Shown piece by piece: positions 11,372 through 22,916 of a stretch of 64,000 bases of DNA (position 1 is the first letter of the stretch; each line of letters begins with the position of its first letter). The translations under genes and the position numbers were made by a program. The DNA is from Mariannaea sp. PMI_226 (lineage: Eukaryota; Ascomycota; Sordariomycetes; Hypocreales; Nectriaceae), in NCBI GenBank assembly GCA_024336345.1, contig JANFOG010000001.1, positions 620,001 to 684,000 of the forward strand. Reading direction: 5' to 3'. Below the pieces are notes generated by a model. That model ran no database searches, was not told the DNA's origin, and was given only the letters and a program-made list of their open reading frames with translations.

Positions 11372-12382
11372 CTATTTCTTCACTCTCTTATTATCCTCAT
11401 CGACGGCATCCACCTCGTCCTCGGCGTCATCCTTCCGGCTGCGCTTCAAGCCCTTCATCTTGCGCAGTTGCAACTCGCTAAGATCCTGCTTGCCCAAGTG
11501 CACGCGACCAATCTTGTCTCCCATGGCATCCGTGGTAATGTTCTTCTTGGTTCGTTCCTCGAGGCCGCGGGCCTTCTTCATTGCTTCCTTTAGCATCGTC
11601 TCGTCAGCCTCCTTGACACGGCCGACGCGGAAGTCCAAGCGGGGACCAATCTCCTCAACCTCTACACGCGGGAGACGCTGGCCACTGCGCTTGGTGCTGA
11701 TCAAATACACGCGCAAGTGAATAGGGGGCTTGACGTCGCCGTCGCCGGTAGTATCCTCAGCGCTGATGGAGACAATGTACTGCAGACCTTCCACGTCAAT
11801 CTTGTCATTGGGCTCGCCCTTGAAGAAGTCGATGAACATGCTCTTGGCGAGGGTGTATTCGTTGGCCACGGGGCTCTCGAAAGCGGTGCCGGCGAAGAGC
11901 AGCATAGGTCGCAGGCCCACCGCAAACTTCTTGGTCTTGAACTGAGCAATAGTGCGGAAACTCTCAGCGTCAAGAGCAAGCTCAAGCATGTCGAGGACCT
12001 TGTAGCCAAAGGTGCGAATGAAGGTGAGGGTGTGAGGTCGCTTCTTCTGGCTGCTGCCAAAGACAAGCAAGCTGGCGTCGTTCTTTTCGGAAAAGAACTC
12101 GAGCGAGTCGGCGTTGTCGAAAGGGTGGATAGGGTTCTTCTTGGTGAACTTCTTGGCCAGAGGCTGGCGCAACTGGTACAGGTCATTCAGGGCATCCTGA
12201 ACGACCTGCGAGCAGGTTGTGCCGCGAAGGAAGAGGCAAGATTTGGGGTTCTCGACGGCCTTGGGCTCGCGCTTCTCGAGCGCTCGCTTCGAGCGGGCAT
12301 TGCGGGGCTTCCTGGGCAAATGTCAGTGGTTTGCAGTTATTAGAAGACAGTGATTGTAGTATGCATACACCTGTCTAAGCAT
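11372..12382 (-). CDS. RPF2: Ribosome biogenesis protein RPF2 (Brix domain)
   Basis: Two exons, 12382-12369 (14 nt) and 12311-11372, give 317 aa. Rpf2 acts with Rrs1 to load the 5S RNP (5S rRNA, Rpl5, Rpl11) onto pre-60S particles in the nucleolus. The body matches yeast Rpf2: NPIHPFDNADSLEFFSEKND, then LTFIRTFGYKVLDMLEL, VGLRPMLLFAGTAFE, LPRVEVEEIGPRLDFRVGR and GDKIGRVHLGKQDL, with a basic tail. The large open frame begins only with a TTG, so the start must lie upstream. A 14-nt exon with donor GTATGC and acceptor TGCCCAG restores MLRQVKPRNARSKRA, which fits the conserved RPF2 N-terminus. The alternative donor two bases earlier (GTGTAT) breaks the frame. The intron is 57 nt. Confidence 0.92.
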
Positions 12383-14500
12383 CTTGGGAGGCTGCGATTA
12401 TGTCTAGCCGGATAAATGAGGCTTGATAGTTGAGGTAGATGGAGCTTGGGGGAAAGGCTTTCTTCCTACGAAAGAAAAAAAAAAGAAAGAGGCTTATCGA
12501 TAAGCTCCCCCTTCTCAGCTTAGATCCGAGTGGCATTGCGCCGCCAAATCGGATAGTTTAGTTGTTCTCTGCATAACTCCACTTTGCGCCTTCAGTGCGG
12601 TGACTAAGCAAAAAACGAAGCTGCGATTGTGACAGTGGTGACGGTCTAGAAGAAAAGGACGAAATGAAGAAAATAGTTTCACCACATCACTAATAAGAAT
12701 GGAATCTTCAGAGGCAAGGGCTAATTCTGTGAAAAGAGGAGCGTGAATAGAACCAAACACAAGAACGCAAAAAAGAAAAAAAGAAAAGAAGAAAAAAAAA
12801 ACCTAATCTACCCAAGAAACTGCAGATTGCTTGAAGATGCTACAAGGTCAACCTGATATCAGTGCCTCAGAGCAAGATGAAAATGAGAATGAAAGTGAAG
12901 GTGACGAATGAAAATATTCGGGCTGATTACAGCATAAAATGGCTTCTGCGAAATTGGTCGAGCTCTATATAATGAGAACGAGATCCTCTGTGGTTCGTGG
13001 TCCAAGGATTTGAGCCATCGTCAAGTTCCGAGTGCTAGAGAAGGAACCTACGAAAAGTTCAATAAGGCTACAAGTACCAGAGTCAACAGAATGGTATTTA
13101 ATTATATAGCCAAAAAAAACACCATATTGCATTTGGACATTTTGATATGAGTCTAGTGCAATGCTGTTTGCAAGAATCTCACGATTAGGTGTAGCTGACT
13201 TCTGGCTTGTCATGACACCATCCATAACTTTCAACACGGTAATGTCAACCCGCCATGTAGACGTTGTCCTCTGTTGGGTTCAGGAATACGCGCTGTTGAA
13301 TGTGTCATTTCCATGTCATTCACTGCCGCAATGAAACGTATTGGCTTGGTCTTGGTTCCTGGTGTGGTTTAACTGGATGCATACTGCCTGCTAGTACCAT
13401 TGGCATTGCTTTTTGTCTCGGTATCTAATAGCATTTGTCGATATGCGTTTGTTTGAAGTTGTGCGGTGGCTCAATTTATATATCCGCATGTTCAAAACCG
13501 AAATGTCTTGCGAGTTCAATGTATGAGATCGCATCCGCCAGTGTATCGTTCGTCGGGAGATTGTCAGGTTCATCGCGTGGTGCCCAGATTTCGGTTCTGG
13601 CCCTCCTCTTCATTATTCAAAAGTGATTATACAACTCTTTCTTCAGCCTCTGCACACCTGCATCAGGTTGTTCTGCAGACGTCATGCCGAGCCAGATGCC
13701 AATGTGGATCGTCATCCAGTCTTGTCTGTGGACTTCAGGATTTAGCAGTACTTCGTGCTCGTATTCAGTGAGGTACATCTGAAGATGCCTTTTCTGCTAG
13801 CGAAGACTGTGCCATCCAGCGTGAAGATCACCTGGTTATGAATGAAATGATCGACCGCCTGAGTTGGCTGAGTTTGTGGACGGTATCTTTCACCTCTCCC
13901 GTTGTCCCCTATTTCTTTGGTTCTGTAGAAGGAAAAAAATTGAAGAATCAGGAACAAGAAAGAAGAATTATATAATCTAGAATATTTGGGATTCTATTTA
14001 ATCCATTTATCTATTAAGAGTTCTCGAAAACTTTTGTTACTGAAGTTGGACGATATGTAATAATAAAAGGCATATATACATCTACGTCTGAGTGCCCACC
14101 TCGGTCTCCTTCTCGAACTCCCGGTCCGACCTTTCCGCTTTTGGCCTCCCACCCGGCCTGGTCGGCGAAAAGCCGGGATTGGAAATCGACTAGTACCCCG
14201 CAGTCACGTGTGGTCGTCCGTTTCGCGGAGCACGTCCGCTTTGCCTCATGGACTAAGCGGCCGGGCTGCCTCGGTATGTCGCTGCCGAACTGCGATCCAA
14301 GGAGGAAACCTAATGTCCCCCTGGTTCCTTTGACGTGAACCTCAACCTTTACACTCTGCCTTTTGTCTTTTTCTTCTTCTCCATTCAATCGTCTTGGACT
14401 TCCGCCATTCCAAGCCTCCTCTCAACAACAACAGACGCAAATCAACTCACATCCACTCCCTCAACCTCGCTTCGACCTCCCTCTCCGACCCCGCAATATC
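12383..14500. other. Divergent intergenic region between RPF2 and PEX5
   Basis: About 2.1 kb. The left end (12.4-12.8 kb) has A-rich runs near the RPF2 start. The middle holds only short open frames on both strands without motifs. The right end, after about 14.1 kb, is GC-rich and then CT-rich and forms the PEX5 promoter and leader. No gene is supported. Confidence 0.45.
14205..14210. promoter_or_regulatory. CACGTG E-box upstream of PEX5
   Basis: A palindromic CACGTG about 290 bp upstream of the PEX5 ATG. bHLH factors bind this sequence in fungi, but no specific regulator is implied. A single 6-bp match can occur by chance. Confidence 0.3.
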
Positions 14501-16507
14501 ATGTCGTTTCTTAGCGGCGGTGGCGAGTGTTCCACGTCGGGGAACCCCCTCAGCCAACTTCACAAGCACGTTCAAGATGACAAGACTTTACAGCGCGATC
14601 GGCTCACTGGCCGAGGGCCAGGAGGGCAGTTGAATGGCTTTAGGAGCCAGACCGTCAACGCGCCCCAGGATGAGGTATGCCGTCAGCGCATAACGGTGGA
14701 TTTTGTTACCGTATTACTAATGCGTTCGTGATACTCGTAGATGATGAGTGGCTTCCTGAATGGCGGTCCTAGTATTCAGCAAGACTTCCCTATGCAGGGC
14801 GCTCACCTTGGGCCCCTTCATCCTGCTCAGGAGGCCCAGATGCGCGCCAGCTCAGCGTCGCCGAACTGGGCACACGACTTCAATAACCAACCTGCGATGG
14901 AGTCAGCCTTCAAACCCCCGGCAGCTTCATTCAGCGCGGACGAGTTCTCTCGCTTCCAGCAACTCCAAGGCCAGTCATCCTCATCACTATCGACCCAAAT
15001 GCCTAGCCAGATGGCTCAGCAGTCGCCAATGATGGGCATGGGCATGGGCATGGGTATGGGCATGATGAACCGTAGCATGGGTTTCGGTCCTTCCATGTTC
15101 CAGCCCATGTACCAGAACCAGCAGCCGATGCAGCAGCAAGAGCAAGAAGGCAAGGGTAAAGGACGAATGGTTGAACTCGACGACCACAAGTGGGAGGAGC
15201 AGTTCGCCCAGTTGGAGCTGCAAGATGATCAAGCAGCTAAGTTGCAGCAGGAGACTGCCGCAGAGCGAGAGCTAAATGAGATGGATAAGGCCATGGCCTC
15301 TGAAACTAATGAGTTTGGTGACTTCGAATCTATATGGAAAGGAATACAAGCTGAGACGGAAGCCTCTAGATCCCTGGCCAACGAACAGCTGTTCGACCAA
15401 TTCGATACCGAGTGGAGCAACAACCAAGTGACCGACTTCGAAGGCATGGGTGACTGGGGTCGTCTCGGAGACCCTTCATTCGAGCAGTACCTTTTCGAAG
15501 AGGACAACTTTTTCAATAACGAGACGACGAACGCGTTCGAAGAAGGTGTACGAATTATGAAGGAGGGTGGTAATCTATCGCTGGCTGCCCTGGCCTTCGA
15601 GGCTGCCGTGCAACAGAGGCCTGACCATGTGGAGGCCTGGGTGTATCTCGGAACGGCGCAGGCGCAGAACGAGAAGGAGACGGCGGCGCTGCGGGCGTTG
15701 GAGTCGGCGCTGAAGTTGGACCCCAACAACCTCGATGCACTGATGGGTCTGGCCGTGTCATACACCAACGAAGGTTACGACAGCACCGCATACCGAACCT
15801 TGGAACGTTGGCTATCCGTAAAGTATCCTACCATCTTGGACCCCAAGGACTTGCATCCGCCAGCCGAGATGGGCTTCACGGACCGACAGCAGCTGCATGA
15901 CAAGGTCACCAGCATGTTCATCAAGGCGGCCCAGCAGATGCCCAGTGGCGAGCACATGGATCCCGACGTGCAGGTCGGCTTGGGTGTTTTGTTCTACGGC
16001 GCCGAGGACTACGACAAGGCGGTTGACTGCTTCCAGGCGGCCCTCCACTCGTCGGAGCAGGGCACAACTAACCAGCAGGAGCAGGTGCATCTCCTATGGA
16101 ACCGACTCGGTGCAACGCTCGCCAACAGCGGACGCTCCGAGGAAGCCATTGCCGCATACCGCGAGGCTCTCTCGATAGCACCTAACTTTGTGCGCGCCCG
16201 CTACAACTTGGGCGTGAGCTGCATCAACATCCACGTCCACCACGAAGCAGCGTGTCACTTCCTGGCCGCCCTCGAGATGCACAAGGCCATCGAGAAGTCG
16301 GGCCGCAGCAAGGCGTACGAGATCCTGGGCGACAGCGCTGGAGGCAACGTCGATGAGACACTCGATCGTATGTCGGCACAGAACCGCAGCAGCACCCTCT
16401 ACGACACCCTTCGCCGTGTGTTCACCCAGATGGGACGTCGGGACCTGGCCGAGAAGACGGTGGTTGGCGTGGACCCCGACATCTTCCGTCCGGAGTTTGA
16501 TTTCTGA
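14501..16507 (+). CDS. PEX5: Peroxisomal targeting signal 1 receptor PEX5
   Basis: Two exons, 14501-14674 and 14741-16507, give 646 aa. The 66-nt intron carries a TACTAAT branch point. Pex5 binds C-terminal SKL-type signals in the cytosol and shuttles matrix proteins into peroxisomes. The N-terminus has the conserved Cys10 in GGECSTSGNPLSQLHKH, the residue that is mono-ubiquitinated for recycling. WxxxF/Y-type Pex14/Pex13-binding motifs follow (WAHDF at 101, WEEQF at 209), with further Trp sites near 257 and 283. The TPR array spans about residue 325 to 600 (for example VEAWVYLGTAQAQNE and NLDALMGLAVSYTNEG). A Gly-Met repeat lies at about residues 157-167. Length and order are normal for fungal PEX5. 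Confidence 0.96.
15033..15066 (+). repeat. GGCATG coding repeat in PEX5
   Basis: Tandem ATGGGC units encode a Met-Gly run in the disordered N-terminal half of PEX5. It is likely to vary in length between strains. Confidence 0.7.
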
Positions 16508-17651
16508 AGCAAAAGTAGCTAAGGAAAAAAAGAAGAGGGGGGTGGAAAAGGGCAAACGGGTGGTGCATTAGAGCGTGTAGCCATGAGCAGCAGGATTTAT
16601 AGGTTCTTTTTTGGGATGAGCTGTGTTTTTTTTAATCTGTACATGTTCATATTATATGGTGCATGTGGCTAAGGGAAATTCGTCTTGAAGAAACGGTTAA
16701 AGCTCGATAACGATAAACAGAGTCATATGCACCCTTTGTGCCATGGCAAACGCACACGAGACGGGGCTATGACATGGAAGGTTGGATGTTCTCTCCCCAT
16801 GTATCTTTCATGTTACATATAATACTCGTCACCGATACCGTAGAATTGCGCAGTCATATTCCTCGCTCACCATGAATCTGATGATGACGATGGTGTCCAA
16901 CGAAGCCATCTTTCCTGCTCGCCTCCAAGTCACCCAGTAAGTGTGAGTGGTGACTCCTTCTATCAACGTCGAGCTATCATCTCTGAAACAAGCCAAAAAG
17001 GTTCATCCGGACATGAGGGCATTCCTCGCAAGTCGACCGTTGATAAGCAAGGTGTGCAGAATCATCTCTCTATCCGCATCATGCAAGCAAGCTTCGGCGA
17101 CTCCCTGTTGTGTCGCCTCGTTTTCCGTTCTTCATATTGGCACCAGCCTCGTCCGTCTGGTTTCACGTGTGTGCACAAACCAGATGGACCAGACGAAAAA
17201 TAACTAGGGGGGGAGGGGGGGGACCCCCTCTTTCTCACACCCAGGTGTTGTATGACCGGCTTTTTTATATGGTTGCGAGCTTGGGATGATCATGTCTGAT
17301 CATCTTCTTGACACAAACAGGAATGTGCCACAGGACTGAAACCCAACAGTGGGCGAAAACCTCATGGGCCGAGACAAGCCCGATCACTAAACGAACAAAA
17401 TTCTGTCTGGGGCTGGGAAGAACAGTGAAAGGGAAAAAGAACCTCATGGTTTATACGGGCGAGTTGGATGGTTCCCTTCTGTCCCGTGGTCTTGTGTTAC
17501 CACATGCAAAAGAGATGCAAGACAGACAACACGTACTGAGCGTATCCATACAAGCATCCTTCTGTGAGTTGGGCTCACTCCCTCTCCCCAATCTTCTCTT
17601 GACTTCGCTTCTCCTCCTTTTCTGGATCTTCTTTTGCGCACACCTTCTCAC

Positions 17652-18004
17652 CGAACGCCGCCTCAATATGTCTGGCTCCCAAGTACTCCCATCGCCCTGG
17701 TTGATCCGGTTCAAGAGCCCGCGCAACTCCAACAGCCCGGTCGCCTCCCTTAGCCTACTGACTGTAGCGGCTTGCCCCGTGCCCACGAAGCGACCTGCCT
17801 CCCTCACCAAATTCCCGTACTCTCTCATCACTGCGAGTCCTTTCCCTTTTCTCAAACGCTACAGTCAGTCTCACCTGTTGGTAAGCACCCCCACCACCTC
17901 CCGCTACAGTATGCACACAGTGCAGTGTTTGGACCAGCTTCTCTACATCATCCCAGAGGTCTTTCTTATCTGCATAGGTGGGGGTAGAGCTAGGAGTACA
18001 TAGT
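17652..18004 (-). other. Possible coding exons of an unrecognised gene or gene remnant
   Basis: On the minus strand, 18004-17875 reads as an open segment including YADKKDLWDDVEKLVQTLHC. After a GTGAGA donor, a second open segment, 17819-17652, contains LVREAGRFVGTGQAATVSRL and LLELRGLLNRINQGDG. The two can be joined in frame with a 55-nt intron ending AGAG, and the first is preceded by a pyrimidine tract and CTACAG acceptor. Both look amphipathic-helical and coding. However, I find no start codon, no clear last exon and no family resemblance. It could be internal exons of an unannotated gene, a pseudogene, or chance. Confidence 0.25.
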
Positions 18005-21000
18005 CTGTAGTTGGAGTTGGATCGGAAGCGTGAAAAGAGAACAGAAAGGAAAAAGAAAAGAAATCTAAGGGAAAAAAGAAAAGCGAGAGAGACATACAGA
18101 GAGAGGGAGGAGGAAGGAAGAGGGCGGAAAAAAGAACGTTTCTAGGCAGATGAGACGCTGAAATGGACACACATGATGCATATGCACCAGTACGGAGTAC
18201 AAAAGTAACTCATTGACAAACATGAAGATTCTTTGACAGCAGAGAAGTTTAGAAGTTCAAAAGGGCAACTAGATACTAGCCACTGTGTGAACTTTGATCA
18301 GAGCTATTGGTCAGAGAGCTTGTGTGTAAGCGGGATGAAGTTGGCTAGTTGGGCAGCATATCGTATTATTCATCCCACTCCTAGAACATACATCCTCTGG
18401 TCATCAAATTGAACGGGTGGCTGCTTGCTTTTCCCACGGCTTTGCCAATGACGTGAGCCGAGGATGCAAACGAGCAAGCGAGGTCGCGACCAAACAGACA
18501 ACCCGTTCTCTCACCGTGGAGGCGCCATCTGCAAAGCGAATCGTCCCATTTGGCTAGGGAAATATTCAAAACTGAACGAGATAGGAAACCCGACTCTGGA
18601 CGAGGTACATAGGGCGATGAGCCTAGCCTCCTCCAACAGCCAGGTCCTCGGGACTATTGTTATAGACGTCAAAGGCCCAAAACATGACTAGGTAGACGAT
18701 GCGAGGCGAGACTGTGGTTAGTTGCTCGCCCTCGCCAAAGGGAAAGGGGCGTGGCAATAAGCGAGACGTGGACGCTCTTTTGATTCTCAACGCCGGCCTG
18801 AATGACATCGTTTGCCAAGTTATTCCATGTGGACCTTGTGGAGGCCATGGGGAAACACTCCGCAGCCCAGGCACAGACAGAGGCCATATGGTGCTGGGTC
18901 TCCGCCGTACCGTAACATTAGGGGACCAATTACTCGATCGAGTGGCGGGAATCGGCCCTGCTCCAGTAGTTTTCTCTTACCCCTTGAAGAAGGAAATTGA
19001 ATCGACGGTAAGAAGTCCGGGGTACCACGCTTCTGTGCCATGGTACCTCGTCCGGGGTATGAGGGAGTGGACAGAGACTGACGCCTTTTCGTTATCACGC
19101 AAAGCCTGCCTTTTTGCTCACAGCAACATGCTATGTGAAAGGAATCCTGTCTTTCAGGTCTCCCTGCTTGGTATGCATGCAGTCATGGTGTCCCAGATGA
19201 CTTTCCGAAGAATGCAGTGTCGGGATCGACACTGGTGTGCCCACTGCAGCCTACTTTCCATCAATTAGGGCCACATTTAGACCCAAGCACGGGGAAGACT
19301 GGTGTTTGTTGTCTGTGCTCGCCCAAAGGGCGCCCTCCCAAAACGGCTGTCAGCGCGCTACTTGCCCGAAACTTATCGGTGCACGACCTCGGGGATGGGC
19401 TGCCCAAGCACGTCGTACTCGTTGTAAGTGTGTGACCACCTCTTGGGGGATGGAATCTGATTTCGTCCTAGAGACATGATGGGTAATCATTGCTGTCAAA
19501 TCCGCTGCAAGACCGTTGACCTAAGGTATTTCTAGGATAAAGTCCCCGAATTTCATGCTGTCGACCCTTGAACCTTTGCCGCTCTGCCCCGAATGGGTAT
19601 GCCTCAAGAGGCTAATCTTATTAAAAAGACAAAGGTTCGTGTCTTTTGCTACCATCACGGTATCTAGGCGGAGCATCGGGGTAGTAAGGGGTCAAGTGAG
19701 GCAAAAGAGCCTCCTCATGTGGCAAGACGCTTGGTGTCACTCGACAGACCCACAAACGCGCCAAACTGCGCTGAACAGTACATAGACCATACCCAGTAAC
19801 TACTCGGACGAAACACCTGTACTCGGCCATGTGCTTACTATACGTTTGTTTGCTGTTGCGCACGAGCTAAGATGATATTAGTATTGTTTCCAACCCAGCC
19901 CTAACCCAACTAATGAACATGAGCAGAGCGATTTGACCGGTTCTGACATAGTTTGCCGAGGCAGAATGCCTTTGATCTGTGAAAATACACATGATTCCAT
20001 CCCCGGATTTTCAGCCAATTGACTAGTTCTGGGATGTTGAGACACTCCCGATCTGATCAGCCTAGAGCGTAATGCGTGCTTCGTAGTCCTCAGATAACTA
20101 GTCCCATCCGAGACCTGGCGGATTGGCATCCAGGAGACTGGTAGCCTGAGTGGAGGGTTAACTCTGATACCATCTGGTCAACATTGGGGATGCCATTGTA
20201 CAGTATCACATTGCGGACCACATGTTGCGATTGGTAACGTGGAAGTTGACATATGTCTTTGGAGACTTTGTAACGAAGGCGAGACGAGAAAAGATGCAGA
20301 TCGGAACACTTGTTCTAGACGCTCGCCACTTGTATACACTGTATGGCTCTGTGATCCTCTATCGCCTTGATGGTTCGGAATGCGATTCATGGCTTTACCA
20401 TCATGGGCTCTCGGTGTTATTGGCTCCTTCTCCACGCAGCCTACACATGCCACCGATTATGGCTGAATCTGGGGAGACGGAGAGAGACTGGCATTGACAG
20501 ATATGGCTGGTGTAGTACAATACTTGATTAGTGACCTATCTGCAGCCCTGAAGCAGAATGTTGGACAGTAGTTGATGCCCAGCTCAGTAATTGCTACTTG
20601 TATCTTCTGTACATTATAAAGTAGGATTGCTATATCGTTTCTACTTTATATCTCCATTCTCTTGGCGGGTGCGCTGGATCTTGCCATGTCTAAACACATC
20701 TGATACCCGATGTCTGTGAATCCGAGGGGGCCAGATCAACAAGGGGCGGCTCCGAATATTTGGCCGAACAAACAAGCTTGAGTGAGCATAGGCTGGTGTA
20801 ATGAGACTTGGTTGAGGTTGAGACAACTTTGTCAATTTCGTACTAATTTACTGTAATTGGCGACAAGAAGATGCAATTGAGCTGCAGTGGATCCGATTTA
20901 GATATATTGATGAGTGAACCGAAAAAAACCAAGGCGGCTTTTGTCACAATCACCAGGAGGATAACGATTAGTTTGGTTTACTCGCAATCTTATTGGCAGC

Positions 21001-22869
21001 CATGTCTGTCAACGAAGGGTGCGTGCTCAGAGTCCCCAAGTTTATATGAACATTGAAGGGGGGAAAACAAATCAGATTGCATCGGTTCATTGGTCCCGAA
21101 TTAGGGTTGATCGCTGGTTTGGCCTGTTTCGAGACTTGCTGGCATGTTGAACACGGATGTTCGCTGACGCGAGGGTCAAGAATTGTGGATGTTGAGAGAC
21201 GGCACGACAAAGTGACGCCAGGGAGTGCACTGTGTCATTGTAGTGCCGTTAGTGCTCATGTTCAAAAGCACTATGTGCTGTACGTATTCCGGGGATGGCA
21301 ACTATGTTTCAATATAGCAAGGGTGTGTGGGCAAGCCAACATGCAGTAAACGACTCGGCACGACAAACCCACGTGGTAGCCGGCTCTTTCGACCGAGTTG
21401 AATACTTGGTTTGGACGTGGAGCTCACAGTCGAAAAGGTACACATTTACAACTAGAAAGCTTTGCCCGCTTAGTGCTGTTGCGCGTATGTTTTCTCACGA
21501 CTGTGCAACTGTTATTGTTGGCGTAGTGCTGCACATAACGCTTCTTCGCGACGTAATGCATACAGTAAGTTACTGTAGCACTTGTTTAAACCACGCGGGA
21601 TGGTATTTGTACAGGTGGGATCGGCGGAGCTATCTCTGCATCTGTTCGGAAATGTGTCAGTAGTGGCAAGGCATGAAGAGATGTGGTAAATGAGGATCAA
21701 CAGAACAAAGGACAGGATAAGCAAAAAGCACAGCCGAATTGTGGGGGGCATCGTGGTGGTACGGAGCGCAAGGTACGTACCTGTACCAGTTGTTTTGGTG
21801 AATTTAATTTTCAATCACTGTGCATGACTAGGAAATTGAGAGGTTGACGAAGAGGGGGGGGTTTACTAACAAGGGCAAGTTCCGTACTACTGTGGTATAG
21901 TAACAGTGTGTCGGCAAGATGAGTGACCTGGGCCGCTCGTGTACATGATAGTGGCTTCAGCACTATCACGAGAACGCATTTCTTCCATCCGTCATGGCTG
22001 TCCATCTCGGTGTGATGACTTGATGCAGGCCAAGACTCAAGTATTGGCCGGAAGCGTGGTTGACAAGATCAGCTAAAGAAGGGTGGGGTATAAAAACACC
22101 AACAAAAAGAAGAAAAAAAAACAATAGTTGAGAGAGGCAGAAGAAATAATAAACAAAAGCAAAGAAAAGAGAGAATGCATCGCAAGGGTTGGTTGCTTTG
22201 GCTGCCAGACAACAACACGCCAAGTGAAGAATTTCAGCGGTGAACAGGTGACTACGTTGTTGTGACGTGATTATGTGAAGCCTCCAGTGGTCTCAAAGTG
22301 TTTCGTGCATGGCACAGTCGTCTGCAGGTCCACTCTGGATGCAGCAAGGAAAGATCCGGCATCATCTTTGTGTGGGTGAACGTTCGGTTTGTTGACTGAA
22401 AATATTCAAACGCGGCGTGGAATGGGGGCTATCAAGGAGTCGCAGTTGAGACTAGATTCTCATGGTGAATTGGGGTGTGAGAAGGTTGTGCACGGGGGTG
22501 ATGCCCTGGCGCAGCAAAGTGAAGGCTGTGGTATCTGATATTCCAGGCTGATGTGACTGCCTTGTGAGACCTCGACATCATCGTGGACTTCGCTGTGCGG
22601 AAAGCAACAAGTGCAAGACTGAGACAGGACCACGCGTACATAGCATGCACGAAGGCGCAGTAGGTAAGAATGTGCACCTAAGGCAGCAAATTCCGTCAGA
22701 GCCTCTTTTACTCCGCTGCACCTGGTACGAAGTAAAGGATTTTATCAGTTATTCCGTGTGATAATTGCGTAGTCACGGGTTCAAAGCTACAATCGACATT
22801 TACCTTCCCAGTTTGAAGACAAGATGTCTTTGAGTGACAACCTTTTGGATGCATAGGAAGGAATCAAAT

Positions 22870-22916
22870 AGGTAGGTAGGTAGGCAGGCAGGCAGGTAGG
22901 CAGGTACTACGCTACT
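22870..22916. repeat. AGGT/AGGC tetranucleotide repeat
   Basis: Tandem AGGT units grade into AGGC units and back. It adjoins dispersed GGTACCTAGG motifs, so it may be the same sequence family in tandem form. Confidence 0.75.

Noticed and set aside
11717..12343. 208-codon plus-strand frame
   Set aside because: Antisense shadow of RPF2, which matches yeast Rpf2 along its length.
14014..14388. 124-codon minus-strand frame upstream of PEX5
   Set aside because: Overlaps the probable PEX5 promoter and leader, and has no homology I can recognise.
15229..15768. 179-codon minus-strand frame
   Set aside because: Antisense shadow inside the PEX5 TPR region.
17308..18003. 231-codon plus-strand frame
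   Set aside because: Low-complexity hydrophobic and Ser/Pro-rich translation of a pyrimidine-rich strand; the minus strand gives the better coding candidate.
18699..19268. 189-codon plus-strand frame in the gene-poor interval
   Set aside because: No motif or signal. The opposite strand of the same stretch looks more protein-like, so this frame is probably chance.
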